In this document: piece by piece, positions 27,041-39,500 of the stretch | How the letters are laid out: each line of letters starts with the position of its first letter | How positions within the stretch are numbered: position 1 is the stretch's first letter | DNA from: Lepisosteus oculatus | Lineage: Eukaryota; Chordata; Actinopteri; Semionotiformes; Lepisosteidae | Length of the DNA: 64,000 nucleotides | NCBI RefSeq assembly: GCF_040954835.1 | Contig: NC_090696.1 | Coordinates: 67,827,722 to 67,891,721, forward strand | Direction of reading: 5' to 3' | Made by a program: the position numbers and the translations under genes | The notes under the pieces: generated by a model | The model's database searches: none | The model's input: the letters and a program-made list of their open reading frames with translations, nothing else | Told to the model about the DNA's origin: nothing

Positions 27041-29331
27041 AAAAAAGATTTTCACATGGGGGAGATATTGACCTGTGTCCACTGAATCTCAAGGCCAGCC
27101 AAAAACCACCCACTCCTTAAATGTTTGTAACCTGGAAAAAAGAAACTAACCAACATAACCACTTTCTCAAAACAGTAAAATTCTGAGGTGGAAATACAGG
27201 CCCTTGAGGACCAAGGCTGCCCGTGCTTTACAAATCCCCACAGAATCAAGGCATCACACTCGCTTGATCTTAAACTGATTATCTGTAGGCAGCTTTAAAC
27301 TTGACTCAGATCTGATCATGCACTTGAAATAGACAGCCAAGTTCTCAGATACCATTTCTCCAAGTCAAAAGAATTTACTGTAAGTGTTCCTAAAATCAAA
27401 GACCTAGAGGAACCCGTCTTGTCCTTGAAAGCTTTATAAGCCTTTTTATAAGGGACACTGTCCCTGCAGCCCACCGCGAGCAAAGTTTTACCCTCTTAGT
27501 TTAAATCAATAGACTTCCTGCTAAGTTGTTACAAGCCTTTATAAGCCAGAAGTCCTATAAACCCTACAGCACTAAGGACTTCCAGCACCAGAGTTGTCCA
27601 CTCCTAGCATACAGTCCTAGGGTAGTGAATGATAGCAACCATATTCCAGCAGCTATTTTAAAACATATAAAACCTGCCCAGAGGACACAAGCAGTGTTAT
27701 TTCAGTTCTTTCAAACCTTGCAGAAAAACGGCTTGCTCTCTTTCTCTCTCTCCCCAATAGGCAGTCAGCAAGGGGCACATTTTTATTGTAACGACCTCAA
27801 GAGGTGAGAGGAATAGGAAGTCCGTAAAAGGGCACCACACAGAGATGATACGTGCAGTCCACTATACTGCATCCATTCTTTCCTAGTTTTGAAGTCAGGT
27901 GTACTATGGGACCCTAAACAACTGAAGCATACCAGTGCATAAAATGTAAATGCTTCCGTAACAACCGTCTACGCTTACAAGAGTTACTTTGTAACAATAC
28001 ACCAGAGTCGAGGCTGTCCTCAAATTAAAATAGTTCTGTCTGAATACAAGAGGAGACAGAACTATATATAGGACAGGGTTTTAGAATACTGACAACTAAC
28101 CCATAGCAAGTATATGTTAACGTTATGCTAAATAGGTTAATATATGGGTTGCATAAAAGGCAAACGTTCCCCGACATCGCAAAAAAGGTACGACAGAGAG
28201 CCCAAAAATAAACAGCAGCAGCTAAGCGCTTTTGTTTGATCATTACGTTATCTCCACCACCGGAACACTACCACAGCTGAAGAGCGTTATTAAAAATAGG
28301 TCATCACACAATAATCTCTCTATCTGGAAGTTGTGCGCATATCGGTTCAGTGCTTTGTGCTCCCGTGTTCCGCATTATTGATCAGAAAGGGAGCTCTCGG
28401 GAGAGAGGGGTAGCTTTTATTAAAAGTTGGGTCTCTTCTCAAAACCGGAGCGAGGAAAACAACAGATGCCGTTATCAATGAAAATATAATCCCCAGTACT
28501 ATCCGTCAATCGCCTTAGTGGATATAGCCTACGTACTTAGCATTTTTTTTATTCGTCAGCTCTGCCTGCAGTTCATAGTTTAGCAAGGAATCTGTTCAAT
28601 CGCTGTACACAAAAAGCATGAAATGGACCGGATTAGAAGGTCGACAGCAACACCAGAGTAACTATAGTAACCATATCTTCATTCACTTCAATGGACATGA
28701 AGTTTGTCTCAACACAACAACGCAATCAATGGTCACGTACCATGCCCCCCTTTTCTGCGTTTTATAAAGACATTTTACAGATTTCAAACGCGAAATGAGG
28801 TTACGTTTTCTGGAAAAAAATCAAGAGAGAATTGCAATGCGACATCACAAAGGGTATGTTTATTTCCCGAAAGTAAACTCCAACTGTGGAGTAAAAACAC
28901 CCACCATTTCAAAAATAAAGCAATTCATAAACGCTAGCCACAACCAAAGTTAAAGGTACTACCAACTGATGATTGGCACATGGTTCAAATTCTCTCCAAA
29001 ACAAAAACGCGTTTGTCTGACGATTGTCCCTCTCTAAACTCGCAATGCGGTATAAATCCTTTCCACATGATGCCCCTATTGTTTCGCCAAAGCACAAACG
29101 TAACCAAATATTCACAGCAAATGGCAACTTAGTGACACTTTTACAACAGGTGAACGTACATTATTCATCACTTGTTCCCTTAGGTATAGAGTTACTGAAA
29201 TGCACAGAGAGAGAGTTCTTCGTGTGTGCAGTACGTATCAAACGGGACAAGTGCTTACACAGTGAACTAAACATTTGGCCGCGTCAACTATATAAAATAA
29301 TGAACTCCCGACTGAAAAAGAACAACCTTAC
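27041..29331. other. LIMCH1 intron 1, 5' part
   Basis: Sequence immediately downstream (in gene orientation) of LIMCH1 exon 1. Regulatory elements are common at this position in large genes, but no specific element could be recognised. Confidence 0.5.
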
Positions 29332-29421
29332 CTCGATCCATTTCTGTGCCTCTTGAAATGCTGGTTCAGGAGACGAGTCCTGGTGCTGGTTGCGCCCCAA
29401 GTCTAACCCGGTACTGGCCAT
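29332..29421 (-). CDS. LIMCH1: LIMCH1 first coding exon (partial gene)
   Basis: Ninety bases, 30 codons, from ATG (29421-29419) to a GAG|gtaagg donor after 29332. The product begins MASTGLDLG and ends EPAFQEAQKWIE. The final PEPAFxEAQKWIE segment matches the start of LIMCH1 (LIM and calponin-homology domains 1), just before its calponin-homology domain, and the known gene also breaks after KWIE. LIMCH1 is an actin-stress-fibre protein that activates non-muscle myosin II. The first 18 residues are poorly conserved, as expected for this linker. The remaining exons lie left of the window. The tandem position downstream of UCHL1 supports the call. Confidence 0.88.
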
Positions 29422-29439
29422 TGGCAAACCTTCGCAGAG

Positions 29440-29760
29440 GCCGAACTAATTGAACTGTTATGGCAATCCTGCGTGAACAGGGAAGGCAAAGCAAATGTGC
29501 GCAGAAAGTTCCGAACCCCCTCCGAGATATTATTCGCTAGTGCGGTACTTTCACTCCAAGCTGCGGTTACCTGCCGCCGCAAAAACTGCACTGCGCTGCG
29601 CTCGGCTCCTTCAGCCTCGACCGCTGGAAGTGAGGCGCTATCGACACACACTGCAATGTGAGACGAACCAATGGCTAAAAATAAAGCAGACAAGCGAAGC
29701 TTTGCCTTCAACCAATGCAAAACTAGCAGCCACCTCCTCCGCCGCCCGTTATCACATGCT
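29440..29760 (-). promoter_or_regulatory. LIMCH1: LIMCH1 CpG-rich promoter region and 5' UTR
   Basis: A CpG-rich block directly upstream of the LIMCH1 start codon, in contrast to AT-rich flanks. Two CCAAT boxes are visible on the plus strand (29668-29672 and 29712-29716), that is inverted relative to the gene, and GC-rich words such as ctgccgccgc and ctgcgctgcgctcgg lie between them and the ATG. No TATA box stands out. The transcription start cannot be fixed from sequence. Confidence 0.6.
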
Positions 29761-29789
29761 CTGTAGTGTACAATCTGACACAAGCAGGC

Positions 29790-30643
29790 AAGTGGTGAAG
29801 AGGGTTTTTTTTTGTAGTCTGACAATAACTAACACTGACCGGCGCTCTAATCTTAATTGCAGCAAATTCAAACCACAGAATCATTTACAATGTTATCGGT
29901 CCTGGCCTTTTCATCTAAGAGGGTTCAAAAAGGTTAGCTGGAATTCCACCAAAAAAAAAGACATGGCACTCTCTCAGACAAAATGCCAATCACCAGTCTT
30001 CAGCTGCGGTAATTTTTAACTTGATTTTAGAATTAACCTTTTTTTATTGAAAACCAAAGCTAAATGTTATCGTTCTAAAGTAATAGGCCATTCTACTCTT
30101 CCAATTCAGTTCTTGCAAGGTTTACATTTCTCTTTGCAACTAACCAACACTTAAAAACAGCTGTTTTGACTTAATTAATTAGTTCAAATAGGTGGTATGA
30201 AAATTGAGAGCTCTAAAACTCTGGAGGACTGATGTTGCCCACTCCTGTGACTGCTACAGAACTCTGATTACCTGTATAAATTCCCTTTAATTAAACTACT
30301 TGCTTGATTGGCCCTTTTAAACCTATTTCTGTACTGTGTAATCATTGGTTTCAGAATAGTGCTGCCCCAGATGCAGTATAGTATACTGTTTCCATAAACG
30401 GAAGAAAACAATTCATTTCTGTCTAAACAATTCTCAATAGGTTACTAGTAATAATGTCCACGCACAGGTGGAAATGATCAACACTCTCTTAGACACTAAA
30501 ACACTCTGTAGATTCAGATGCTTACATGCTTGAGCAGAGAACTTTAACTCTGTTCCTGGAGAAGCTGAACCAAAGAGCTTTATAATTCAGTATTACAGGT
30601 CACAGTTGATTTGTTTAATTAAGTATATTGGAGATACTTTACA
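29790..30643. other. Intergenic, nothing recognised
   Basis: AT-rich intergenic sequence between the LIMCH1 promoter and SINE copy C. A short ctggaggactg...cactcctg word near 30220-30245 resembles one end of the MITE-like family seen at 43834-44035. Confidence 0.5.
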
Positions 30644-31186
30644 GCCAACAGCCATATCACCCTGCAGCTCACAACTGGCAAACCACCACTACTGCTGCTA
30701 AGCAGGTGTGAGCCTGGTCAGTATGTGGATGGGAGACCTCCTGGGAAAATCTAAGGTTGCTGCTGGAAGAGATGCTGTGTGTTGTCCCTGTGGTGTGTGT
30801 GGTTCCTAATGCCCCTAATGACAGGGACACTATACTGTAAAAAGGTGCTGTCCTTCAGATGAGATGTAAAACTGAGGTGCTGGCTCTCTGTGGTCATTAA
30901 AAATCCCAGGGTGTTTCTTGAAAATCTATAGAGGTATTACCCTGATATCCTGGCCAAAGTTCCCATTTGCCTTTACCAATCATGACCCCCTAATAATCCC
31001 TCTCTCTGTATTGGCTTCATCACTTTGTACTGCAAAGACAGTCCTCCCCACTGTTAGCTGATGTGAAGTGTATGTGTAGGGTACTGGCACATTATGGCTG
31101 CCCCCATTACCTGTAAAAAGCTTTGAATAGAGTGTCCAGAAAAGTGCTATAGAAGTGTAAGTAATTATAATTTTATTATTATTATT
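30644..31186 (+). repeat. 5S-rRNA-derived SINE, full-length copy C
   Basis: The head gccatatcaccctgcagctc matches the 5S-derived head of copy A, followed by the common body and the att-rich tail near 31170. It is more diverged than copy A, with small deletions in the body (for example the missing grey-box of ccagcagggggcgctc), which suggests an older insertion. Confidence 0.88.
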
Positions 31187-32140
31187 TAGCTGTAAAACCG
31201 AATGATTTCTCAGCCTCCAAGGATCAGAGGTCTCTTTATTTAACAGATTACTTGTTTATTTGTTTAGGTGTTGCCAGTCTTTAATTTCTCCTAACTGATC
31301 TAATATTTAACAGATTATTATATCAGAAGTGAAAAATTCTGATTTTTATTATGTTTATCAGATATTTTTATTTAGTTTCTATTAAAACTATGATGTGTGG
31401 CTTGGAAGTTAGCTCTGCTCCTACCTCTTTGCTCTAGGGTCCTGAGTTAGACTGCAATTTATAGAGCCTTTTGTATAGATTTAGCATGTTCTTACAAGGT
31501 GTACATGTGGTTTAGCTCTTCCTCCATTTTATAATCTGGATGTATTTTTATGAATCCAAAACGAATCTTATATTATTAGCATTGTTGTCCTCTTTATGTT
31601 TCATCAACTCTATTATTGATTTTTTTTTCATTTTCTCATATGGCCATAGGAATTTTAAAGTCATTGGTAAGCAATGTAATCGGATGTCAGTTAACTCAGA
31701 AGATGTGTTTGGTTGTGGAATAATGGAAATCAGGATTTGCTTTAAATACTTTGGCAGCCCATATTGTTTCTTTATATACAGACAGAAATTCAATTAAATC
31801 ACCTTGATTTTATTTCTAACAATAACAAGCTTCACCAATCATTCCCAGTTGATTTGTATTCTTTTATTTATTTTATACTTTAATATGTGTTTCATTCTGT
31901 GAGTTCACTTTGACGTTTCCCTGGGAAACAACTGACCACATATCTCGCACTAAAACAAATAATGCGACGTAATTGGATGGACTGAGAAAAGATGAATACT
32001 TAAAACATAAAGTAGATGGGCAGAAGTGCCTCTTCTTATCTTACCAATCCTTATGTACTTCTGTTTTCAACGGTAGAGTCAAGAAATCCACAGATTTCCT
32101 GATCCATTACATAAAGCCATTGAACTTTCTTTAAAGAAAA
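31187..32140. other. Intergenic, nothing recognised
   Basis: AT-rich sequence. A pair of opposing open frames at 31540-31797 reflects base composition. No feature was called. Confidence 0.5.
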
Positions 32141-32695
32141 TCACCCTGCAATTCCCAACTATCAACCCATTGAAGCCAAGCCTGTCCGATACCTGGATGG
32201 TACCTGCTGGGAAAGCTAAGGTTGCTGGACATGGGCGGGACCAGTAGGGGGCGCTCACCTTGCGGACTGTATGGGTCCTAATGCCCCAGTATAGTGAAGG
32301 GGACACTATGTTGTAAAAAAGGCACCGTCCTTTGAATGAGATGTAAAACAGAGATCCTGACTCCCCATGGTCGTTAATTATCCCAGGGTGTGTCAAAAAA
32401 AAGATTAGGGGTGTTACTCTGGTGTCCTGGCCAAGTTTCCCCCTGGACTTTACCAGTCATGGCCTCCCAATTATCTCCACCTATGAACTGGCTTCATCAC
32501 TCTGTTCTCCTCCCCACTGATAGCTGGTGTGTGGTGAGCGTACTGGCGCACTATTGCTGCCGTAGCATCATCCAAGATGGTTCCATGGATGGCATGGATG
32601 GTGGGGCAGGGGAGCCCCCATTAATTGTAGAGCGCTTTAAGTAGAGGGTCCAGAAAAGCGTATTATAAGTGTAAGGATAACTTATTATTTATTAC
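32141..32695 (+). repeat. 5S-rRNA-derived SINE copy D, slightly 5'-shortened
   Basis: It begins within the 5S head at tcaccctgca, then gatacctggatgg and the usual body (gtagggggcgctcacc, aatgccccagtatagtga). It ends in the tail and a tta-rich microsatellite. The 3' part has a local ggatgg duplication near 32580-32605. Confidence 0.88.
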
Positions 32696-33454
32696 ATAAG
32701 AGGGATTTGGTAAAGAGATGCCTGATGGCCAAGAAGTTATAGGAAAATAATGCGACGTAATTGCATGGAAGATCTGAAGGCCCGTCAGGCTTAGATAAAG
32801 TGAAACTGATGGCTCGGAGAAGCTTCTCACTAGTTTGCAAATATTACATTTTCTCAACTTTTGTCCCTTTATCTCTTGCCATTGCTCATGTAGCTAGAAA
32901 AACAGAATGTATTTTACCATCTTTGAGTTCATGCCATTTTAGGCTTGAGTGAATACATGAATGAGAAGCTAGATTCAGTAGCTCAGAGATCCTTTTGCCT
33001 GCATGTAAATCAAATGCTGTACTGCAAAGACAGTCCTTGAACCAACTGTCAGACTCACAGAGCGTTAAATTCTCCCCAAGCTGATTGCCACTGAATGCTC
33101 AAAAAAGGATTCCATTCACGCCTACAGAGCATTTGTACATGGTGCACTTTATGCTGCTGTGAGAAATACAATTGTGCAGATTCAGTCCAGACCAGGAACT
33201 GACAGACCGCTCCAGTTTTTTGTACTAAATTGTGTTCGAGTTTGATGAAATGGATATTATTAATCTTACAGTATAGTTCTGAGTTTGTTTCTATATACTG
33301 TACAAAATACATACTGTATTGTATATGCATTTATGTGCAACAGTCTTAGATATTTCATATAATTGTTTTTTTCACTCTGGTTTTCTTCTTTCTGAAAAAA
33401 AAAACTGATCCTGATATCCTGATAGATCTGTATTTTGTGGAAGAAAAAGTATCC
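32696..33454. other. Intergenic, nothing recognised
   Basis: AT-rich intergenic sequence; nothing recognised. Confidence 0.5.
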
Positions 33455-33960
33455 CTTAAGCTTTGGATAAGTCTCACCAGACTTATCCATTTCTCACCAG
33501 CCTTGTGTACTTTGTGCCCATTGTTCTTGATGGATGTGGTCATGCTCTCTCAGGGTGCTTATGGATCACTTATGGACAGACAGTTTTTAAGTTTCTCCAC
33601 AGATTCCCAATTGAATTCAAGTCAGGACTGGCCCAGTCAAGTACATTCACCTTCTGCTCCTTAAACCACTCCAGTGTAACTTTGGCCTTGTGCCTTGCAT
33701 CCCTGTCCTGCTGAAAAGGTGAATTGCTGTCCCAGTTTTTGGTCTGAATCAGCTTTCTCTGCCCTTGCTCCATCTGTGTTTCAATCAGGTCTTGACAAGA
33801 TTCCTAGTCCCAGCTGAAGAGAAGCAAAATTATAACCTAATGACACCACCACTATGCTTGACATTAGGAATGGTTTTCACTGACTGATTTTGTGTCAGAT
33901 GTAACACTCGGCCTCTAGCCCATAAAATGCCAAGGCCAGGTTTATGGATTCACTGGGATA
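33455..33960 (-). pseudogene. Tc1-like transposase remnant
   Basis: The minus strand at 33773-33570 encodes a recognisable C-terminal piece of a Tc1/mariner-superfamily transposase. It has the FQQD block, then KVTLEWFKEQKVNVLDW, then a degraded SPDLNSIGNLW block. In active members the last block reads PIENLW and its E is the third catalytic acidic residue; here it is G, and two residues before SPDLN are missing. Further degraded coding sequence extends to about 33960. No intact terminal inverted repeats were found, so the element is dead. Confidence 0.82.
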
Positions 33961-34150
33961 TTGTTGACCCACAAACATTTTCTCCCATTTCAGCCGAAGG
34001 TTGAATTCTGCTTGAAGGGAGATCCCCACCTACTTGTCCACCAACAACCACTTAATGCACCAGCCTTGTCTTCCTCAGTGGTCAACCATCACAGAAATGA
34101 CCCGGCCCAGCCTTGCTTACCTTCCGAGAGCCGATGGGATCAGACTATAA
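33961..34150 (-). repeat. Older 5S-derived SINE fragment
   Basis: Read on the minus strand from about 34146, the sequence runs ctctcggaaggtaagcaagg, then ctgggccgggtc, close to the 5S rRNA segment ctcggaagctaagcaggg-tcgggcctgg. Downstream comes a body word, gttgttggtggacaagtagg, that resembles the corresponding part of the 5S-SINEs here. It keeps a part of the 5S head that the other copies have lost, so it is probably a different or older subfamily. Confidence 0.5.
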
Positions 34151-35819
34151 TGTGTTAGCAGTGCTGTCATTGCAGTACAATAAAGTTTAAAAGTTCCAAA
34201 CTCTAGAACATAGTGCACATACAGAACAGCAATTTGTCCAGGCACAAAGACACCATGAGGGAGCAGTGTGCAATGGAAAACAGCAGCAAATTTTTTGGGG
34301 GATTAAACAATGCAGTAAATATCTGCTCTGCAGGAGGAATGGTTTTACATAACTGTTGCAATTTCACTCCAATTCTACAGACTCTCACAGAGGAAAATAA
34401 CTGCAGTGCTGCTTTTTGTACTATATTGATCAAGAACAGGAGGAATGCAGTGATCGAGAGAACTTCCAAGTTGTAAGCGGATCAAAACTGTGAAGCATTC
34501 TCTGCGAAAGCAAAATCACAATAGCATGTCTTACAATTACTTGTAAAGCTCAAGAAATGTCTAGAAAAAAAGTGTGGTGCCAAGAACTAGACATGGTTAT
34601 AAATTTAGTAAGTGCTAGAAAGGCTTTGAAATTTTTAAAATGCAACTCTGTTCTCTGTGGTTTCAGTTGCTTGAACGCTTTCTGCTCATTGGTCTACCAC
34701 CAGAACCAAGTCAGGGGGGGAAGGAAAACCCAGAGACGAGAATGAAGAGGGGAAGTACCCAGGGACAGAAGGTCTCTTGATTATCCTACAGCAGCACAAA
34801 GAAAGATGAGAGGGCAGGGTCATTAAGGGCTCCTAGCACCCAGTAAAGGAGGCCTCCAATTGTGCATGCCTCCGCAACGAATAATTTCTTAATTAAAATG
34901 GTCAATTTTTCCTCCCACAGCTGTAGTGGTGTTCTGAGAGAGCTTTACAACCTGGTGCTACAGGCAAGCTTTCTAAGGAGCAGTTTGAGACATTACCAAA
35001 GACAAGAGAACCGTAAGCACACAACTTTATAAAGTACAGGATAATCCAAACCGTTAAAAAAGAATTTATGCTGCAGTTCATTCTCCTCTTACTACAAAGA
35101 GGAAACAAATCTGAATGCTGCTCCTGTACTCACAATTATACCCAGAGATGCATGTAAATATTCATGGCAAGAGTTTGATTTGTGGCATGCAATGACATCT
35201 ACTGGTGAAATGGAGTTTCACAAGCAATGTTTTCATCAACTTCCAGTCTTTTACTGAAAGACTTTTCAAGTTAGCAGTGCATTAGGACAGTCCCCCACTG
35301 GATGGGGCCAGTGGGGCTGTCTTAATCAGTTGACCACTTCTTGAGGTACCTTCTCCAGACCATTAATGAAGGATCTTAGCATAATGTCAGCATAATTTTG
35401 CTAGAGCCTTTTAAGCTAAGTACAGCACCTGGTAAGACCGTTTGAGCACAAATGGTAAAAAGGCTTTTTTTTTTTAAATAGGCATTAATTTCTTATGCAT
35501 TTTACTTCAGTCCCATTTAAAATACAGTAACTTGAGGTTTGTAACTAAGGACAGCATAAACCAAGATGCATTGTGAGAACCCTTTAATCAAAAACTACAG
35601 ATTAATCCAAAGTTTTGGGCCTGGTTACTTGTTCATTTAATTACAACCTGCAAGTAAGAGCCAGAGCACCAGTATTCTGGAATATTATTTCTCCAAAACT
35701 GATTTGGTACAATATTGATGGTCTTTCATGCAATAACTGTTAAAAAGACCATTTCAACTCCCAAAACCTCAGTGCAGAGGTGGCTAGTTACAAACATACT
35801 AATTTATAGTATATCCATA
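34151..35819. other. Intergenic downstream of UCHL1, nothing recognised
   Basis: Non-coding, AT-rich. No exon, RNA gene or dispersed repeat was recognised. Confidence 0.5.
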
Positions 35820-35825
35820 TTTATT
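35820..35825 (-). terminator. UCHL1: Alternative poly(A) signal AATAAA
   Basis: tttatt on the plus strand gives AATAAA on the gene strand, about 680 bases past the UCHL1 stop. This is a possible distal polyadenylation site; motifs like this arise by chance in AT-rich DNA. Confidence 0.25.
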
Positions 35826-36059
35826 TTTTAACATACTAGCTGAAGGCATTCATATTCCATCCTGGGCACATGAGGCTAGTAGACTGGGTATCTTAAGAGA
35901 TGCTAAACGTCCAAGTAGTTCATAATCTGCATGCGATAATGGCAGCGCTGGAATACCTGCATAATACCAAAGGCAAAGCTCCAGCTTCAACAGCAATGCC
36001 TGAAACCAAGCAGTTTAAAAAAAATAAAAACAGGACACCCAGATTGTTGCCCAGAGGCA

Positions 36060-36065
36060 TTTAAT
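36060..36065 (-). terminator. UCHL1: Candidate UCHL1 poly(A) signal ATTAAA
   Basis: tttaat on the plus strand gives ATTAAA on the gene strand about 440 bases past the stop codon. It is followed on the gene strand by a GU-rich stretch (ctgggtgtcctgttttta), the usual downstream element. It would give a 3' UTR of typical length for this short mRNA. Confidence 0.4.
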
Positions 36066-36499
36066 GGTCTTCCACAACAGCTCAGCGCTAAACACGGAAC
36101 AAAGTGAACAAAATGGACATGGCGAGAAAGGCAACAGAGTACTGCGGCCTTCAAAAAGGTAGAAACTCATAACTGGAACATCTCAGCATGTTCTCCCCCC
36201 GCCCCGGCAACTTCAAAACCACAAAGAGGCACTTTAGCATTTTTTTTTTTTCCCCACCTCCAGAAGGCCCATCCTCAACAACTATTCCAACACCAGAAAG
36301 GAAAGGTGGGAAGTGGTCAGAGAAGAGATGGGACAACTGACATTTTAGTACTTAAGAACTGCTACAAGAATTCCCCATCTTGGTAGGAGACACCAAAACA
36401 CAAGGCTTCTGCAAGCTTGGCTCTACGTGCTGTGCGCGTGTGCTAGTTTTTGGTGCAAACTGCATCTCTCCCCCCCCTCGCGAGCACGCAACTACGGGC

Positions 36500-36586
36500 T
36501 TAGGCAGCTTTGCACAGCGCCACCGCCGAGAATCGAACTTCCCCCTTCTCACGCTCCACAAACTGCCTGCAGATCTTGGCAGCATC
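36500..36586 (-). CDS. UCHL1: UCHL1 exon 9 (last coding exon)
   Basis: Acceptor tttctgtgttgcag, then [19 protein letters not shown] through ALCKAA and TAA at 36502-36500; 29 codons in phase 0. The terminal Cys-Lys-Ala-Ala matches human UCHL1, where this Cys has been reported as lipid-modified. Confidence 0.95.
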   Translation of the reverse strand, partial: DAAKICRQFVEREKGEVRFSAVALCKAA

Positions 36587-39500
36587 CTGCAACACAGAAA
36601 CCCACATCAGTAAAACAAAATTCCCCAAATGGGTTAGTATAGTATGTAAAGCTAAACAGCAAAAAAAAAAATCTTACTTCTAAAATTCTTTATAAGTCAC
36701 TACTAAACCCAGACCAAAAGCTGAGCCCATATTTTCATACCAGTTCCACAGTGTCTCTGTGGAGCTCAGGCCTTACAAGTGTTATACTGCACTACATTGC
36801 ATGCAAGACAAATGCAGTCCGCTGCTAAAAAGTCACCCCTTCTCAAGACATAATCAAACGCTTATCACGGTAAGGAAATCAAACTGTGCAACCTACCATG
36901 ATGAACGAGTCATCTTTTGTAGCCCCATGATCAACAGGCACACTCATTCTTCCATCTAGGAAAATTGTTAAAAGAAATCAGAATCCAGCTCTGCATTCTT
37001 CACAGGTTAACTATTAAGGACGGACAAAGCCTGGAAGAGCAACAGCAGGGCCACTGGAGGCCTCCAAGGAGACTTGAAAGACTGCAGCTTCCATCAGGTC
37101 AGCTGTTCAATAGTTTTGAGAAATAATAACTTACACTTATATAGCGCTTTCCTGGACACTCCACTCAAAGTGCTTTACAGGTAATGGGGATCCCCTCCAC
37201 CACCACCAATGTGCAGCCCCACCTGGATGATGCGACGGCAGCCATAGTGCGCCAGAACGCTCACCACACATCAGCTATCAGTGGGGAGGAGAGCAGAGTA
37301 ATGAAGCCAATTCACAGAGGGGGATTATTAGGAGGCCATGATTGGTAAGGGCCAATGGGAAATTTGGCCAGGACGCCGGGGTTACACCCCTACTCTTTTC
37401 GAGAAACGCCCTGGGATTTTTAATGACCACAGAGAGTCAGGACCTCGGTTTTACGTCTCATCCGAAGGACGGCGCCCGTTTACAGTATAGTGTCCCCATC
37501 ACTATACTGGGGCATTAGGACCCACACAGACCGCAGGGTGAGCGCCCCCTGCTGGCCCCACTAACACCTCTTTTCACCAAGGCTTATCACATGGGTTTGT
37601 AGAAGCTGGGTTAGTGCCAATGATGGTGGCAGCATTTGGCTGTTCATGTGGTTGGAAGGCCCGAGTCAAGAAGCTTACATAAAGCTGGCCTACCAGCAGA
37701 GGAGTAACCACTGCATTTATTAGATTAGTCTGCTGAGGAAGTCACTCTAAACTGTTCATTAAAAAAAAGCCTTAATACCAGCACCTACTAATCCTCCATC
37801 AGAGAGAGGTTAATATATTGAGGTTCCCCACAGTCATGTTCCTGGAAATGAGGATCTTCAGATGGCACAAGTTGTCAAGCTCAGTTGCTGGATTCATGCT
37901 TGCATCAGTGGAATTAAATTAGCACCGAGCCCACCATGAGATTTCAGAGATCAAGAGCTAGTAAAAACCATTGCACAGCAGATGCAAGAATGCAGGAGTG
38001 GAGTTAAGCCTTGCTCAAGACCTTTAATAAGTATCCTTACTCACCCAGTTCATACAGGTGCCCGTCCACATTGATGAAGGTAATGAAGTGGAAATTCACT
38101 TTATCTTCCTCTACCTAATGGGATGTTCAGGTCACAAGTTAGACAACAGATCTCAACCTATCGCTTCAGAATGCCCTGCCATAACACCACAGGAGTTAAC
38201 TACCAACTACAGTTCCCCTGAAGACTAACAGGAGGTGTGATAAGAGCAAAGACTATATCCAGTACTAACCACATATGTTCAAAGCCCATGTTTAAGCTTT
38301 CCTACTACATGCAAAAGGAAAGTAACTTCAGTACAGAAACTGAGACTAAATCAGCTGCTCATAAGGTTAACTTGAAGGTTTTCAGTGAATTTCATATAGG
38401 AAAAAAAGAAAGCAAGCGTACCCTGCACTGTCCTTCTGCTGCTACTTCATCATGGGCTGTATGGATGGCCTGTCATGAGAAGAAACATTCAGATTCTTAG
38501 AAAAGGAGTATTCACAGTAATTCTCCAATACGGTTTTGGATTTAATTTCAAGAGAACATTTAAGAAAAACCCAATATGAACATAGCTTGGCTTCCGTTTC
38601 CCCATCATGTGCCCTATGTTTCCATTATATCGGAAATACTATAGGCCATGTGTGGGAATTACAAGATGATTCTCCATCACATCCTGTCCAATAAAGACTA
38701 CTACATTTTGAACCCCTCTGAGACAAACCATTACAGAATAGCAGTAGTGCCCTCTAGTGGACTTGTTCATCTACAGTGCAGGACCACCTGTTTATACACA
38801 AATACCGTACTGCCATTTGAGGTGTCCAGATGCTTCAGTTTAGAGTAAATCACTTTCATCAAGACCGAGTATGCCCACTTTGGGTGTGCAGATGGCAGGC
38901 ATGTTCACCAAAATGGAGTAAGATGGCTTCTTCAAGGCCAGGTTAAATAAAGGGGTCTCAGGGTCATGAATAGGGGGCTTCAAAACCAAGCCATGGAGAA
39001 TCTTTGTACATTCACTTCCACAGCATCAGTTTCCTTAAGGCTGGGGCTCCAGTTTTGTTCCTGCAGGTCCATACACTTGCTGGTTGTTCCTCCAGCAGAG
39101 CTCATAGAAGTTATGGCAACCCTTCCCCCCACCCCCATTTGAAAAGTGGAGATTAAAGCTTCTTACACGACGCTGTAGTTAAAAAGCAATAATCAAAAAG
39201 TTGCAATTAAGCTGGCAAGGTTGAATTACGTTCGATCCCAGATGGAACATAAACGGGTGTTCATTTAGAGCCACCGCCTGTAAATCATGAACCAGAAATG
39301 GGTGTGACAAGCCTATCAAGTGAGCAGTGGAAAATCCCATGGTTTCCGCACCTTCTGAGACTCCAAGCAGTTGAACACTAATACGTGCTACAAGCATCAA
39401 GTCAGTCTTGGAAGAAATGCACATTTATTTTCTGGTAGTCTGCCTTGCTGTATTTACTGTCAAAAATGACATTTTCACTTGGAAGTTCAGGAGCTTGGCG

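Noticed and set aside
29403..30019. Open frames of 140 (minus) and 174 (plus) codons in the LIMCH1 promoter region
   Set aside because: They arise from the CpG-rich promoter. The minus-strand frame is in a different frame from the true LIMCH1 start.
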